This document shows positions 8,209 to 16,670 of a DNA stretch of 27,947 nt, in pieces. The notes under the pieces were generated by a model. The model was not told the origin of the DNA. It made no database searches and saw only the letters and a program-made list of their open reading frames with translations. This stretch comes from Blastocatellia bacterium (GTDB lineage Bacteria; Acidobacteriota; Blastocatellia; Pyrinomonadales; Pyrinomonadaceae): the NCBI GenBank assembly GCA_013695195.1, contig JACDAY010000388.1, forward strand, positions 1 to 27,947, given 5' to 3'. The position numbers and the translations under genes were made by a program. The stretch's first letter is position 1, and each line of letters opens with the position of its first letter.

Positions 8209-9072
8209 TTAAATATTCTTATCGTAAATTTCGTGGAGAACTTCTGAAATCGGCTTATGATCTCTGAACGGATCGTCTTTTCGCGAATCTTTTTTCTCTC
8301 TGCGATCGGTGCTCGCGGACACATCAGTAACACTCCGAATAGAGTTACCGTTTACATTTTGCCAGTCATCTGTCGTCATGCTGCGGTGCGACGAATCCTG
8401 ATAATGATTCTCAGTCCGCGTATGTTTAACTTTCCCGTTCAGCTTCTCGCGCTTAACTTCCTTGGCGCCGGCGAGCGCTGCTTTTAGACGGCTATCGTCC
8501 AAAAGCGTTTTACCGCGAAGCTTGCGAGCCCGTTCCAACGCCCGTACCGCTGTCGACGTCAGAGGAGCATCCGAAGGGTCGCGTTCGAACCTTCGAAGAA
8601 CCCTGACATAATTTCTCAATTCCGGTGACGGATAGGCGTATGTTGATTCATCCGAAGTCTCATCTTCAACCACATAAGAAAGACAGTTTACCGCCGCCTG
8701 GTGATCACCGGCTTTGTTGTAAAGCGCGCCGAGCGTAAAGTAAACCAACGGCGGCGCTCCGCTCATTCTCTGCAAAACCGTCTCGCCGCGCAAAATAGCA
8801 TCCTTTATCTCAAAACCGAACCATTTTCGCTCGTCGTCGCGGAGTATTTCGTTTGCCGAAAGATAAAACTCGAAGATTTCCTTTGTTTCGTTGCGCGAAC
8901 CCGCAGCGAACATTCTGACAAGGAAATAAGCGAAAATGCCAAAAAAGAAAATGACAAAAACCGGGAAACCGGCCACAAGAAGCATCGACGCAACTACTCC
9001 GAAAGCCAAAAAGTACTGGCCTTTTTCTTTTATTGAGGTCGGGCCTCTCTTCTGAAGCTTATTATCGCTCAC
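8209..9072 (-). CDS. Membrane protein of unknown function with TPR-like region
   Basis: Not recognised as a named family. The 287-residue protein has a short basic N-terminus and a hydrophobic stretch of about 35 residues (20-54) that can form two membrane helices. A soluble region follows. Residues ~108-135 (LVYFTLGALYNKAGDHQAAVNCLSYV) resemble one TPR-type helical pair. The last ~90 residues are highly charged and probably disordered, with a conserved-looking tail HKPISEVLHEIYDKNI. It is the last gene of a minus-strand run, 39 bases downstream of the ferredoxin-like gene, so it is probably co-transcribed. It is convergent with the MscS-type gene 27 bases away. The position after Fur and the ferredoxin-like gene suggests linkage, but no function can be read from the sequence. 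Confidence 0.7.
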   Translation of the reverse strand: MSDNKLQKRGPTSIKEKGQYFLAFGVVASMLLVAGFPVFVIFFFGIFAYFLVRMFAAGSRNETKEIFEFYLSANEILRDDERKWFGFEIKDAILRGETVLQRMSGAPPLVYFTLGALYNKAGDHQAAVNCLSYVVEDETSDESTYAYPSPELRNYVRVLRRFERDPSDAPLTSTAVRALERARKLRGKTLLDDSRLKAALAGAKEVKREKLNGKVKHTRTENHYQDSSHRSMTTDDWQNVNGNSIRSVTDVSASTDRREKKDSRKDDPFRDHKPISEVLHEIYDKNI

Positions 9073-9111
9073 AATAGAAATCGATACTTCTCAAAAAAAA
9101 ACGACAAAGAT

Positions 9112-9747
9112 TTATTCAGCCGTCTTCGGGTTCACGCCGCCTTTGCGCGAAGCTCCTTTTTTACCCGGTTCGGCTGATGCTCCCGTGCCGGTTTCGCGCG
9201 CTTCATGTTCCTTCGGACGTGCGGCCTGTTTATTTTGCTGCTCCTTTTTTAAACCGAATTCGGCCATCACATCCATTACCTTATCGAAAACCATGTAGGG
9301 CGAATTGAAGATAAAAGAAAAAGTTTCCCCGAGTGCTATAGCCTCGAGCTGTACAAGTGCCGAGATCTTTTTCTCAAGCGGCAACTCCTTGAATTCTTTC
9401 TTGTACTGTTCGTTTTGTTCGTCCACCGTTTCCTTCGATTTCTCTTCCTGTTTTTCATTAGTCATAATCACTACTTCTCCCGGGGTATCGATTTTTGCCT
9501 GGCATGCAAGCCGTTCGTTGGGCTTACGCCCGTCGGCGGCAAAATGTTTTGTTTCAACCGATGTCAGGGGCGAAAGATTCGATTCGCCGCCGGCAACAGT
9601 CGTCGAGCAAAAATGAATTCCTTCACTTTGTATGCACTCTCCGTCAAAAACAATTCCGAAACGTTTTGCGGCGTCGATCAAATAAGTGCCAACGGCGACA
9701 ACGCCTTCACGATCTTCACGTTCAAATTTTAAATGCACTACCGACAT
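9112..9747 (-). CDS. 2Fe-2S ferredoxin-like protein with one missing cluster cysteine and a helical tail
   Basis: Residues 1-96 read like a plant-type or ASKHA-type 2Fe-2S ferredoxin: a YLIDAAKRFGIVFDGEC segment, a PLTSVETKHF loop and RLACQAKIDTPGEVVI. Ligands in this family are C-x5-C-x2-C plus a fourth Cys about 30 residues later. Here Cys38, Cys47 and Cys82 match three of these, but the second position is Ile44. Residues ~97-125 are a charged coil. A helical block follows (LPLEKKISALVQLEAIALGETFSFIFNSPYMVFDKVMDVM, about 126-166), and then a disordered basic tail. The three remaining cysteines may hold an atypical cluster, use His45, or no cluster may bind. It lies 12 bases after fur. A role in redox or iron sensing is inference from that position. 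Confidence 0.65.
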   Translation of the reverse strand: MSVVHLKFEREDREGVVAVGTYLIDAAKRFGIVFDGECIQSEGIHFCSTTVAGGESNLSPLTSVETKHFAADGRKPNERLACQAKIDTPGEVVIMTNEKQEEKSKETVDEQNEQYKKEFKELPLEKKISALVQLEAIALGETFSFIFNSPYMVFDKVMDVMAEFGLKKEQQNKQAARPKEHEARETGTGASAEPGKKGASRKGGVNPKTAE

Positions 9748-9759
9748 ATTTTAAGGCGA

Positions 9760-10281
9760 TCAATTGCTGCTTACCGATCTCATGCGGACACGCGGCTGAG
9801 CGCCCGACGGAGCGCTTTGTGCCTCGCTCTCTTTTTTTTGGCAATCGGCGCAGACTCCCCACAGACGTAGACTATGATGCGTCGGCCTGAACCCAAATTT
9901 GTCCGCCATTTCGTCCTGCATCGATTCAATGTCCTGCGAAAAAAACTCGATAACTTTTCCGCACTCGGTACAGATCATATGGTCGTGGTGCTCGTGATTA
10001 TAATGATGTTCATAATAGGTCTTGTTATCACCGAACCTCACTTCCCGGGCGAGGCCAGCCTCGGTCAACAATTTTAAAGTTCGGTAAACGGTCGTATGCC
10101 CGACCGTCGGATCGTCTTTTTGAACAAGCCAGTACAGGTCCTCGCTCGTCAGATGAGCTTCGGTGCGGAGAAATATTTCCATTATCAGATCGCGCTGGCC
10201 CGTGCGGCGCAACCCGGCTTTCTGGATGTGTTCAAGAAAAATTTCCTTTTCCTTTTTGAATTCTTCCTTCTTCTTCGCCAT
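9760..10281 (-). CDS. fur: Fur-family metal-dependent transcriptional regulator
   Basis: The 173-residue protein has the Fur layout. A winged helix covers residues ~12-85 (RRTGQRDLIMEIFL; TVGHTTVYRTLKLLTEAGL is the recognition region). The dimerisation and metal domain follows, with HHDH at 98-101, C104-x2-C107, H135/H136 and C144-x2-C147. The two CxxC pairs suggest the structural zinc site. Fur proteins repress iron uptake genes when Fe(II) is bound, but relatives such as PerR and Zur have the same fold and cannot be separated by eye. The basic N-terminus is longer than usual by about 10 residues. The gene is followed after 12 bases by the ferredoxin-like gene and preceded after 33 bases by DUF2520. 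Confidence 0.92.
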   Translation of the reverse strand: MAKKKEEFKKEKEIFLEHIQKAGLRRTGQRDLIMEIFLRTEAHLTSEDLYWLVQKDDPTVGHTTVYRTLKLLTEAGLAREVRFGDNKTYYEHHYNHEHHDHMICTECGKVIEFFSQDIESMQDEMADKFGFRPTHHSLRLWGVCADCQKKESEAQSAPSGAQPRVRMRSVSSN

Positions 10282-10314
10282 AACCGCATACTAAATAACG
10301 TATGAGATATTTTA

Positions 10315-11199
10315 TCACTTGGTGATCGATTTCGCTATGGAAATTGCGTTTCTAATCTTTTCAACATCTTCGCCCGAAGCACTCTGCATTTCCGCAAGCA
10401 AAAGGGATCGCTCGCCCAGCTCAAGATATATTTGCCGCGCCTGGCTCGATACGTTCTCTTTCAAAGCTGCAATATGCCTTTCAAAGGCGCCTGTGTCGGC
10501 GCGTGCGAACGTACCTGTCAATGCTTGGTCAGTGCTTTGATTTTCCACATTCTCGACCGTGCTTCTAATTAGCGGGATTAAAACCTGTTTTGCCTCGGCC
10601 GAATTGAGGCCGCATTTCGATAGCATTTCGATGGCAACGTCGATCAATGCGACAAGATGTCCCGATGCGGTAACGGCCGATGCGTGATATAAAGGTTTTA
10701 AACGCGTTTCGATCGCAAACGGAATGCCCTTCAACTTTTTAACAAGATCATTTGCTATTGCAACTGCTGCTTTACTTCCCTCGACACAGAAATACGAGCC
10801 GGCTAATCTTTCACCGCCCATAAACGGGTCGCTGACTGAAATCAGCGGGTGAATCGAGCCGGTAATGCAGCCACGATCCGCCAAACCGGAAAGAACGTCC
10901 GATGATTGCGAACCACTTGTATGAAATACACACGTGTCACTCGAAGCAAACGAAGCTAACTGTTGGGAAATAAGCTCTATTTCCGGGTCCGCGGATGTTA
11001 TGAATATGAAATCGGTGGTGAGCGCATCAAGTTCGTGAAATGGGATAAGTCTTGGTGGAGGAGATATCAGGTGTGCGATTTCTTCGGCATTTCCGGGCGT
11101 CCGGTAAATGAGGTTCTCGACATTATATCCGGCGCGGGAGAGAGCTAAAGCCAAAGCTCCGCCGATTCGTCCGATTCCTATTATGGACACGCTTTGCAT
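10315..11199 (-). CDS. Rossmann-fold DUF2520 protein (NAD(P)-dependent dehydrogenase-like)
   Basis: The 294-residue protein starts with a nucleotide-binding fingerprint, SIIGIGRIGGALALALSRAG, with the GxGxxG at residues 8-13. The N-terminal half (1-~125) resembles the NAD(P)-binding domain of F420-dependent or pantoate-type reductases, with FHTSGS and GSIHPL as later family landmarks. The second half (about 130-260) fits the helical DUF2520 domain, containing LYHASAVTASGHLVALIDVA. Members are widespread in bacteria; some sit near pantothenate genes, but their reaction is not established. The protein is probably cytoplasmic. It follows the large ATPase gene by 77 bases and precedes fur by 33 bases on the same strand, so co-transcription is likely. 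Confidence 0.85.
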   Translation of the reverse strand: MQSVSIIGIGRIGGALALALSRAGYNVENLIYRTPGNAEEIAHLISPPPRLIPFHELDALTTDFIFITSADPEIELISQQLASFASSDTCVFHTSGSQSSDVLSGLADRGCITGSIHPLISVSDPFMGGERLAGSYFCVEGSKAAVAIANDLVKKLKGIPFAIETRLKPLYHASAVTASGHLVALIDVAIEMLSKCGLNSAEAKQVLIPLIRSTVENVENQSTDQALTGTFARADTGAFERHIAALKENVSSQARQIYLELGERSLLLAEMQSASGEDVEKIRNAISIAKSITK

Positions 11200-11276
11200 A
11201 ATCCATAGAATATAGATGAAACACCGGAATCGGAAATTAAGAATAAAATCTGAAAGAATCGGCTTGGTTTTTCTGC

Positions 11277-14200
11277 CTAAACATTCAACAGCAAGGCTTC
11301 ATCGACGACTTCTTCGACCAAATCTTTCTTGGACTTTTTCGCTTCCTTCTTCCCGTTGGATAATTCTGCAGAGGAGGGCATCGAACTTGTTCTATCGGCA
11401 AGGGCAAATGATGATACGCGGAGCAATGTAACCAGTACTTTTAATTCGGTGTCCGATAGCGGCGGCAGATCTTTCCCCTTTGAAATCGCCGCCCCGAGAC
11501 TTCCAGCGGCACTCGCAGCACCCTTATCCGCAGATTCAGCAGAAAATTTTTCAAGCTTTGGCACCAATATATCCCGTGCATCCGTTAAATTTGCGCGATA
11601 AGCTTTAAGGCCATTACTTATAGTTTCCGATAACATCTGCGGTAAATTCTGCCAATATGTGTTTTTGGATAAACTGTATGAACAAATGCAAAACGGCTGG
11701 GCTTTCAAATTTTCCATTGTATCGAAGCCGCAATCCAACTCTTCCAGTTGACGGCATAAAATTTTCGCTTCGCTCCAATATTCATTGCTGAATAACGAAA
11801 GGCCTGAAAGAATTTCAAATTCCCACCATTCGTCACTTTTTAATATCAAGCCGTATGTCTCCGGGATGTCGTGAGACCTCATTACATTGTCATGCTGTTT
11901 GATAAAATACTCTGAAAAGTCGCGCTGAAACTTGGCCCAAAGGTATCCAAGCTCCCGGTTATTCGCCTCGCTGGGCAGGGCAAAGCTTACATTCATAAGA
12001 ACTGAAAGCTTGCTGCGCAATTCTTCTATCGCCGGGATCGGAGTCATTTCGCATAAGGCGACATATGAGCTGATCTCTTTACGCAAAGCGGCACCATTAA
12101 TAAAACTATCGAGACCGGCAAGCTCTTCTCTGCATTTTCTCAACTCAATTTCAGAATCGGAAAAGGCATCGGCGATGCGGTCAAGACATTCCTCAAGCGG
12201 CATTTGTTCCACGGACGCGGCCTCAATGCACTCGCTGACAGAACCGAAGGTCTTTGATATGCGGGCAGCTAGCTGCCAGATCCGTAAATTCAATATATCG
12301 TCCGGCAGCTCGGCAAAACGTTCGAGAATTCTCGACGTTTTCCAATCGGCAGTCCATTGAGCGAATGATGCTCTTACAGATTCGCGGCCCTTTGCATTCT
12401 CAATCGACTTAAAGGCGTCGCTGCCCGTAAAAAGAGTCGCCCAGCGCGTGAGCTTTTCAATTGAATAGGTAGTTTCAAGGGGCTTTGCGATTCCTGTGAT
12501 ATCGTCCCAAATTATCTTCAGATCCAAAGACCGACGGTTGATTCGGTCGCCGCTGGAGGTTACGAAATCGATCTGCCGCTGAGCAACCAGTGCTGTGAGA
12601 ATCAACTGCTGGGCTTCGCGGACCAATCCGTTCGGCTCACGGCGGAGATTGGCGTAGATATTCTTTAATGAAACAGGTGCAGAGCCGTTTGTTTCGACCA
12701 ACTTGAGAATTTCGGAAGCAAGCGGATGAGCACGCAGGTTTTCTTCGGTTTCCGGTAAAAAAAGGCCGCCATCCAATTTTACCAGCCCGAGAGGCAATGC
12801 AAAGGTCTGCGCCAATAGTTGTACCTCGGCCAGATTTTGCCGCGAGCCGCTGAAAAGATCACTCACAAGCATGGCAACTTCGCTTACGCCGAGTTTTTGT
12901 GTAAATTTGGGGTGCTCCGGATAACGCGTCTCGAAGAGCGGCTCGAGCATTATAGTAAATGCTTCGGACAAAAATTGCGCTGAACGGGCCTCGTCCGTAA
13001 AATTGTAATCGAAACCGTCGATAACAAGTTTGCCGTCTTCCAAAAAGCTCCGGTTGAAGATTTTTTCGGCAGCCAGGGCATGAGAATGCAGTGCCGCCTG
13101 AAACTGTTCGCCGTAAGTTTCGCGCAGATCACGGTTTGTGCTTAACGCATAGAAGCTGAGGATCGTGTCAGTTTCGTCGTTTCGAAGCTCATCCGGCTTC
13201 CAGACAACTCTCGACACGCCGCTCGCTGCATTTCCCCATTCCTTTTCAATGTGTTGCAGATCGATAAAAATCTCCCAGTCGATAGCGTCTGTAACCGGTG
13301 GCGGGCTTGCTGTAACGGCTTCTTCGCTTTCCGATCTCCAGAAAATCCGTCCCCGGCGCAAACTGCCTCGCCATGAAATATGGCACTCCATCCAATCTTT
13401 GGTGTGCTCGGCAGAAGCCAGAGAAAACGCGGCGTCCGGAAACCGCTCATTAATCAACCGCCGCATAACCTTCGGAACCGAGTCCCGAGATGCGTCCGAA
13501 ATCGCTTCGGTAAGAGCCTGGTTGAGGTTATCCTTGCTGGCTACCTTAAAGCCGTAACGAGTTTCACGGCCTTCTTCCGTTGTAATTCGAATATCTTCAG
13601 GAAGGGCTTTGGCAAAAGTATTTATTAACTCATCGACCGTCTTTAATGCTTTTGGCGGGTCAGATTCGTCGAAGATCAAAACGGAGGCGCAGATCTCATT
13701 TGCAGTGGTTCCCTGGCCGTCCAGCGACAGAAGCAGCAATGCTTTCAGGATCAACTTGGCCTGAAGCCTCTGCATTACGGGAATTTTGGCCACGACCTCG
13801 GAATTCAAAGTGTCATAAGCGGCAAAAGCGCCCTTAAGATCTTCGATCTTTCTAAGAGGTATTTCGGCACTGTCGTAAACCTCGTCAAGCGCGATCAGCG
13901 AATTTGACGGGCGCCCGAGAATCCTTTCCCCGGCTTCCGTAGCAAAACCGAGCAGGGCAAAGTCATGGACGTACAGTCTGACAAAGGGCGCAACTTCCAG
14001 AATCACGGGATGAAGCGGGTAAAGAGCGGCAAATTTTTGTTCACTCCAACGAAAACTGGGTAGAACATTGCTAAAATAATTATAAATTTCGTGCAGCACG
14101 GGCTGCATTTGATTATGCTTGGGAAAAATATGTGAATTTACGACCTTGTAAAGATGGCCCTGATCGAGATAATCGATGGTAAACGTTTTTGATATAGACG

Positions 14201-14837
14201 AATTCGAGCCGTCGGCTCCGGCTATATCATCATCAAGTGCAACTCCGATAAAAACATTCGAACCCTTAGCCGCCTCGGCAATCTCACTCAAGCCTGGGCC
14301 GTCGTCGCGGCTCACTCGCGAACCCCGTTCAAATGCCGTGTCGATCAGCAGCAGGAACGGCAGCTCGCCGCTTGTGCCGACCGCATCCTGTAAAATGCCT
14401 GCAAACGAATCCCGCGAGGCCGAATTACCCGATTCAAAAACCAATTCGACGGCTTCTCTGAATTCCTCGATCAGTGTTTCGCGCGTTCCGCGGCGTACAT
14501 AGACAACCGGATAATGACGGCGCAGAAGCCTTTGAGCGCTATACGCAACGTGAGATTCCGTAACGCGGGAGCGTAATTCAGGATTAGCAGCTATAGCCCC
14601 GAGGGCCGCCATAAAATGGCTCTTGCCGACGCCGCGATAACCTGCCAAAGCGTATGCGGCACCGTTTTGTGCCTGAACCGTCGAAATGCCGTCCAGCCAT
14701 TTCGCCATTAAATCAGCTGTAACGTCGGTGAAGTGGTAATTCGCCAAGGTTTTGGCGGGTTCCGCGGTAAAATCACGGATACTTTCATAAGGCCGAACTT
14801 CGACGATGTCTTTTACTTTCTGCTGGACGGTTTTCAT
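11277..14837 (-). CDS. Large P-loop ATPase with BrxC/PglY-like architecture
   Basis: The 1186-residue protein opens with KVKDIVEVRPYESI and a segment FTDVTADLMAKWLDGI, followed by a Walker A loop GYRGVGKSHF (66-75). A Walker B strand is likely at 162-166 (LLLID), but the next residue is Thr rather than the usual Glu; Glu170 may serve. A YPLHPVILEVAPFVRLY segment near 270-285 resembles the conserved 'YP.HP' region of large BrxC/PglY/DUF6079 ATPases. The rest (~450-1100) is helical, without recognisable nuclease, protease or methyltransferase motifs. BrxC and PglY are ~1200-residue ATPases of BREX phage defence. No pglX, pglZ, brxA or brxL is nearby, so a BREX role is not supported. Family membership is judged by eye only. 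No Shine-Dalgarno sequence is evident; the leader is AT-rich. Confidence 0.6.
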   Translation of the reverse strand: MKTVQQKVKDIVEVRPYESIRDFTAEPAKTLANYHFTDVTADLMAKWLDGISTVQAQNGAAYALAGYRGVGKSHFMAALGAIAANPELRSRVTESHVAYSAQRLLRRHYPVVYVRRGTRETLIEEFREAVELVFESGNSASRDSFAGILQDAVGTSGELPFLLLIDTAFERGSRVSRDDGPGLSEIAEAAKGSNVFIGVALDDDIAGADGSNSSISKTFTIDYLDQGHLYKVVNSHIFPKHNQMQPVLHEIYNYFSNVLPSFRWSEQKFAALYPLHPVILEVAPFVRLYVHDFALLGFATEAGERILGRPSNSLIALDEVYDSAEIPLRKIEDLKGAFAAYDTLNSEVVAKIPVMQRLQAKLILKALLLLSLDGQGTTANEICASVLIFDESDPPKALKTVDELINTFAKALPEDIRITTEEGRETRYGFKVASKDNLNQALTEAISDASRDSVPKVMRRLINERFPDAAFSLASAEHTKDWMECHISWRGSLRRGRIFWRSESEEAVTASPPPVTDAIDWEIFIDLQHIEKEWGNAASGVSRVVWKPDELRNDETDTILSFYALSTNRDLRETYGEQFQAALHSHALAAEKIFNRSFLEDGKLVIDGFDYNFTDEARSAQFLSEAFTIMLEPLFETRYPEHPKFTQKLGVSEVAMLVSDLFSGSRQNLAEVQLLAQTFALPLGLVKLDGGLFLPETEENLRAHPLASEILKLVETNGSAPVSLKNIYANLRREPNGLVREAQQLILTALVAQRQIDFVTSSGDRINRRSLDLKIIWDDITGIAKPLETTYSIEKLTRWATLFTGSDAFKSIENAKGRESVRASFAQWTADWKTSRILERFAELPDDILNLRIWQLAARISKTFGSVSECIEAASVEQMPLEECLDRIADAFSDSEIELRKCREELAGLDSFINGAALRKEISSYVALCEMTPIPAIEELRSKLSVLMNVSFALPSEANNRELGYLWAKFQRDFSEYFIKQHDNVMRSHDIPETYGLILKSDEWWEFEILSGLSLFSNEYWSEAKILCRQLEELDCGFDTMENLKAQPFCICSYSLSKNTYWQNLPQMLSETISNGLKAYRANLTDARDILVPKLEKFSAESADKGAASAAGSLGAAISKGKDLPPLSDTELKVLVTLLRVSSFALADRTSSMPSSAELSNGKKEAKKSKKDLVEEVVDEALLLNV

Positions 14838-14916
14838 TTAATTTTCGGGAGTACAGAATTAAGTGTGTGAAGTCAAAAAGATGGATCGAATGTTTTAATT
14901 CAAGGAAGTGTTTGAA

Positions 14917-14940
14917 GGACCGTCAGATAATTGACGGTCC
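14917..14940. promoter_or_regulatory. Perfect 9-bp inverted repeat, possible operator
   Basis: GGACCGTCA (14917-14925) and TGACGGTCC (14932-14940) are exact reverse complements around a 6-base AT-rich spacer. It lies 80 bases upstream of the large ATPase start and about 190 bases upstream of the M48 protease start, in a 293-base AT-rich divergent region. The geometry (about 24 bp, short spacer) suits a dimeric regulator. A terminator is less likely because no gene ends here. Confidence 0.45.
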
Positions 14941-14973
14941 ATTAATATTTTATCAATTTTTTAAATTAAACAA

Positions 14974-14995
14974 AAGATTTTTTGCATAAAATCTT
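14974..14995. repeat. Second short inverted repeat in the same divergent region
   Basis: AAGATTTT (14974-14981) and AAAATCTT (14988-14995) form an 8-bp inverted repeat with a 6-base TTGCAT spacer. Strong AT bias makes chance plausible. Confidence 0.25.
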
Positions 14996-15066
14996 AAATC
15001 GATGCCTTTTATCTTATATTTTTTAGTATTCGCAACTTTTTATAGAAAGAATGCATCGTATGTTCG

Positions 15067-15095
15067 TTGATTCAGAGTATGTTTAAGTATAGGAT
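15067..15095 (+). promoter_or_regulatory. Possible sigma-70-type promoter of the M48 protease gene
   Basis: TTGATT at 15067-15072 and TAGGAT at 15090-15095 are separated by 17 bases and lie 36 bases before the ATG at 15131. Both hexamers match the consensus only in part. Confidence 0.3.
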
Positions 15096-15130
15096 TCATT
15101 TATCCTCAAATTGGTTTTTGGAGGCGATTA

Positions 15131-16306
15131 ATGCGTATAAATTCGATTCGCAGAACCGGTGCATTTGTAATTATTCTTACCGTTTGGTTTAGTGCTGTGG
15201 CCTTTTATCCGATCAGCATAGCTGCTCAGGCGCCCGCAAGCAAGAAACAGGAGAATAAGGGCAAAAAAGAAAAAGGCGTAAAGAAACCGGAGCCGGCGCA
15301 AACCGCGGGACCGCGAGTGTTAAGCGAAAAGGAAGATCCGTCCCAGATCGGTAAACGCAAAATTAACAGCGGATCGGACAAGCTTTTCGGATGGCTTGGC
15401 GGTTCCCAGGATAGAGAAGTCGCTCTCGGCCGCCAGCTTGCCCTGCAGGTGGAACAGCAGGCCAAGCTCATCGAGGATCCTATCGTTACCGAATATGTAA
15501 ACCGCGTCGGTCAAAACGTCGTTCTTCATTCGGATGCCAAAGTTCCCTTTACGATCAAAGTCATCGACAGCGATGAGGTTAATGCATTTGCATTGCCGGG
15601 CGGTTTTTTCTTTGTCAATAAAGGGCTAATTCTTGCTGCTGATAACGAGGCGGAACTGGCCGGCGTTATGGCACACGAAATTGCTCACGTGGCTGCCCGA
15701 CACGCTATGGAAAATCATGGTAAAGGCACTTTGATAAATTATAGCGCTATTGCCGGTATTATTTTCGGCGGCCCGATCGTAAGCGGAATTATACAAAACG
15801 CCGGTGGAATTCTTTCCGGGCTGGCTTCCTTAAAATTTTCACGCGGAGCAGAACTAGAAGCCGACAGTCTCGGTGTTCAGTATCTTTACGCCTCCGGCTA
15901 CGATCCAACGTCTATGTCGACGATGTTCGAGAAACTTGCTTCCAGAAACAAAAAGAAGCCCGGCAGCCTGACCAAACTTTTCTCGTCGCATCCGCAATCC
16001 GTGGACCGGCGTGACGGAAGCCTTGCACTGGTTGCACGGTTCGCGGAAAGAGAAGAGTACGTGATCAGCACTTCAGAATTTCAAAGAGTGAAAAGCCATC
16101 TTTTAAAGATCACAAATGCCAAGGCGGGAATTAGCAGCGATTTTGACGAAGCCGAAAACGGCAAGCCAACCCTGAAGCGGCGGCAGCCCGATCCGGTGGA
16201 CGGTGATTCCGGCGACAGCGGAAAAAGCTCCAACTCATCATCCAGTGAACCGCCAAAATTGAAGAAAAGAGGCGAACCGGAACCGGAAGCCACACCGAAA
16301 CCTTAG
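15131..16306 (+). CDS. Secreted M48-family zinc metalloprotease (BepA-type)
   Basis: The 391-residue protein starts with a signal peptide (hydrophobic core ~10-32, likely cleavage near AAQA). A Lys-rich linker follows, then an M48 peptidase domain (about 95-300). The zinc site is HEIAH at residues 182-186, with a downstream ELEADSLG where Glu243 is the probable third ligand. NAFALPGGFFFVNKGLI (151-167) is the usual strand before the active site, and FSSHPQSVDRR ends the domain. The C-terminal ~80 residues are Pro/Ser/Lys-rich and disordered. Periplasmic M48 proteases such as BepA and LoiP act in outer-membrane quality control; here there is no TPR domain in the same chain, but TPR genes are nearby. 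GGAGG lies 6 bases before the ATG. A hairpin terminator follows the stop. Confidence 0.92.
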   Translation: MRINSIRRTGAFVIILTVWFSAVAFYPISIAAQAPASKKQENKGKKEKGVKKPEPAQTAGPRVLSEKEDPSQIGKRKINSGSDKLFGWLGGSQDREVALGRQLALQVEQQAKLIEDPIVTEYVNRVGQNVVLHSDAKVPFTIKVIDSDEVNAFALPGGFFFVNKGLILAADNEAELAGVMAHEIAHVAARHAMENHGKGTLINYSAIAGIIFGGPIVSGIIQNAGGILSGLASLKFSRGAELEADSLGVQYLYASGYDPTSMSTMFEKLASRNKKKPGSLTKLFSSHPQSVDRRDGSLALVARFAEREEYVISTSEFQRVKSHLLKITNAKAGISSDFDEAENGKPTLKRRQPDPVDGDSGDSGKSSNSSSSEPPKLKKRGEPEPEATPKP

Positions 16307-16329
16307 TAGCTCATAATTCATTTCAATCA

Positions 16330-16366
16330 AAAGCGGTTCTATAATAGACCGCTTTTTTCTTTTTTT
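16330..16366 (+). terminator. Rho-independent terminator after the M48 protease gene
   Basis: AAGCGGT/ACCGCTT arms with a further CTAT/ATAG pairing inside form a hairpin about 25 bases past the stop. It is followed by T6, C and another T-run to 16366. Confidence 0.75.
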
Positions 16367-16370
16367 GTGG

Positions 16371-16670
16371 GAAGATTAGTTGTCAGGATCGCCAGATTAG
16401 GAAAACTTCAACTGCTGGCGGAGGAGACGCAAATTTCTATTTAACTCCTCCTGTGTCTTCTTTCCTCTAATCCTTCCAGTTCTTCTTGATCCGTGGATAA
16501 ATCTTTCTTCCACAGTTTGTGATTAAGATTGGATTAGGAACAGAAATAACCACTGAACAAGAAGAACAAACCGGAATAAAAGTAACCAACAAGAACTTAG
16601 GGGAACGAAACAGGTTTTTGGCATTAGCAAAACCTATTTCAACAGAATCTTAGTCTGGTTGAATCCTAGT
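16371..16670. other. Non-coding region dense in complementary segments
   Basis: This stretch between two convergent gene ends has no plausible gene. Perfect complementary pairs are: 16390-16395/16415-16420 (6 bp), 16420-16426/16445-16451 (7 bp), 16467-16473/16531-16537 (7 bp), 16479-16488/16558-16567 (10 bp) and 16493-16497/16509-16513 (5 bp). The third and fourth pairs cross each other, so they would form either alternative folds or a pseudoknot. No T-run, riboswitch consensus or sRNA promoter was recognised. The piece around 16492-16511 resembles one arm of the inverted repeat at 20473-20519. Confidence 0.4.

Noticed and set aside
11277..14837. A complete BREX phage-defence locus
   Set aside because: Only one gene with BrxC/PglY-like layout is present; none of the other BREX genes is recognisable nearby.
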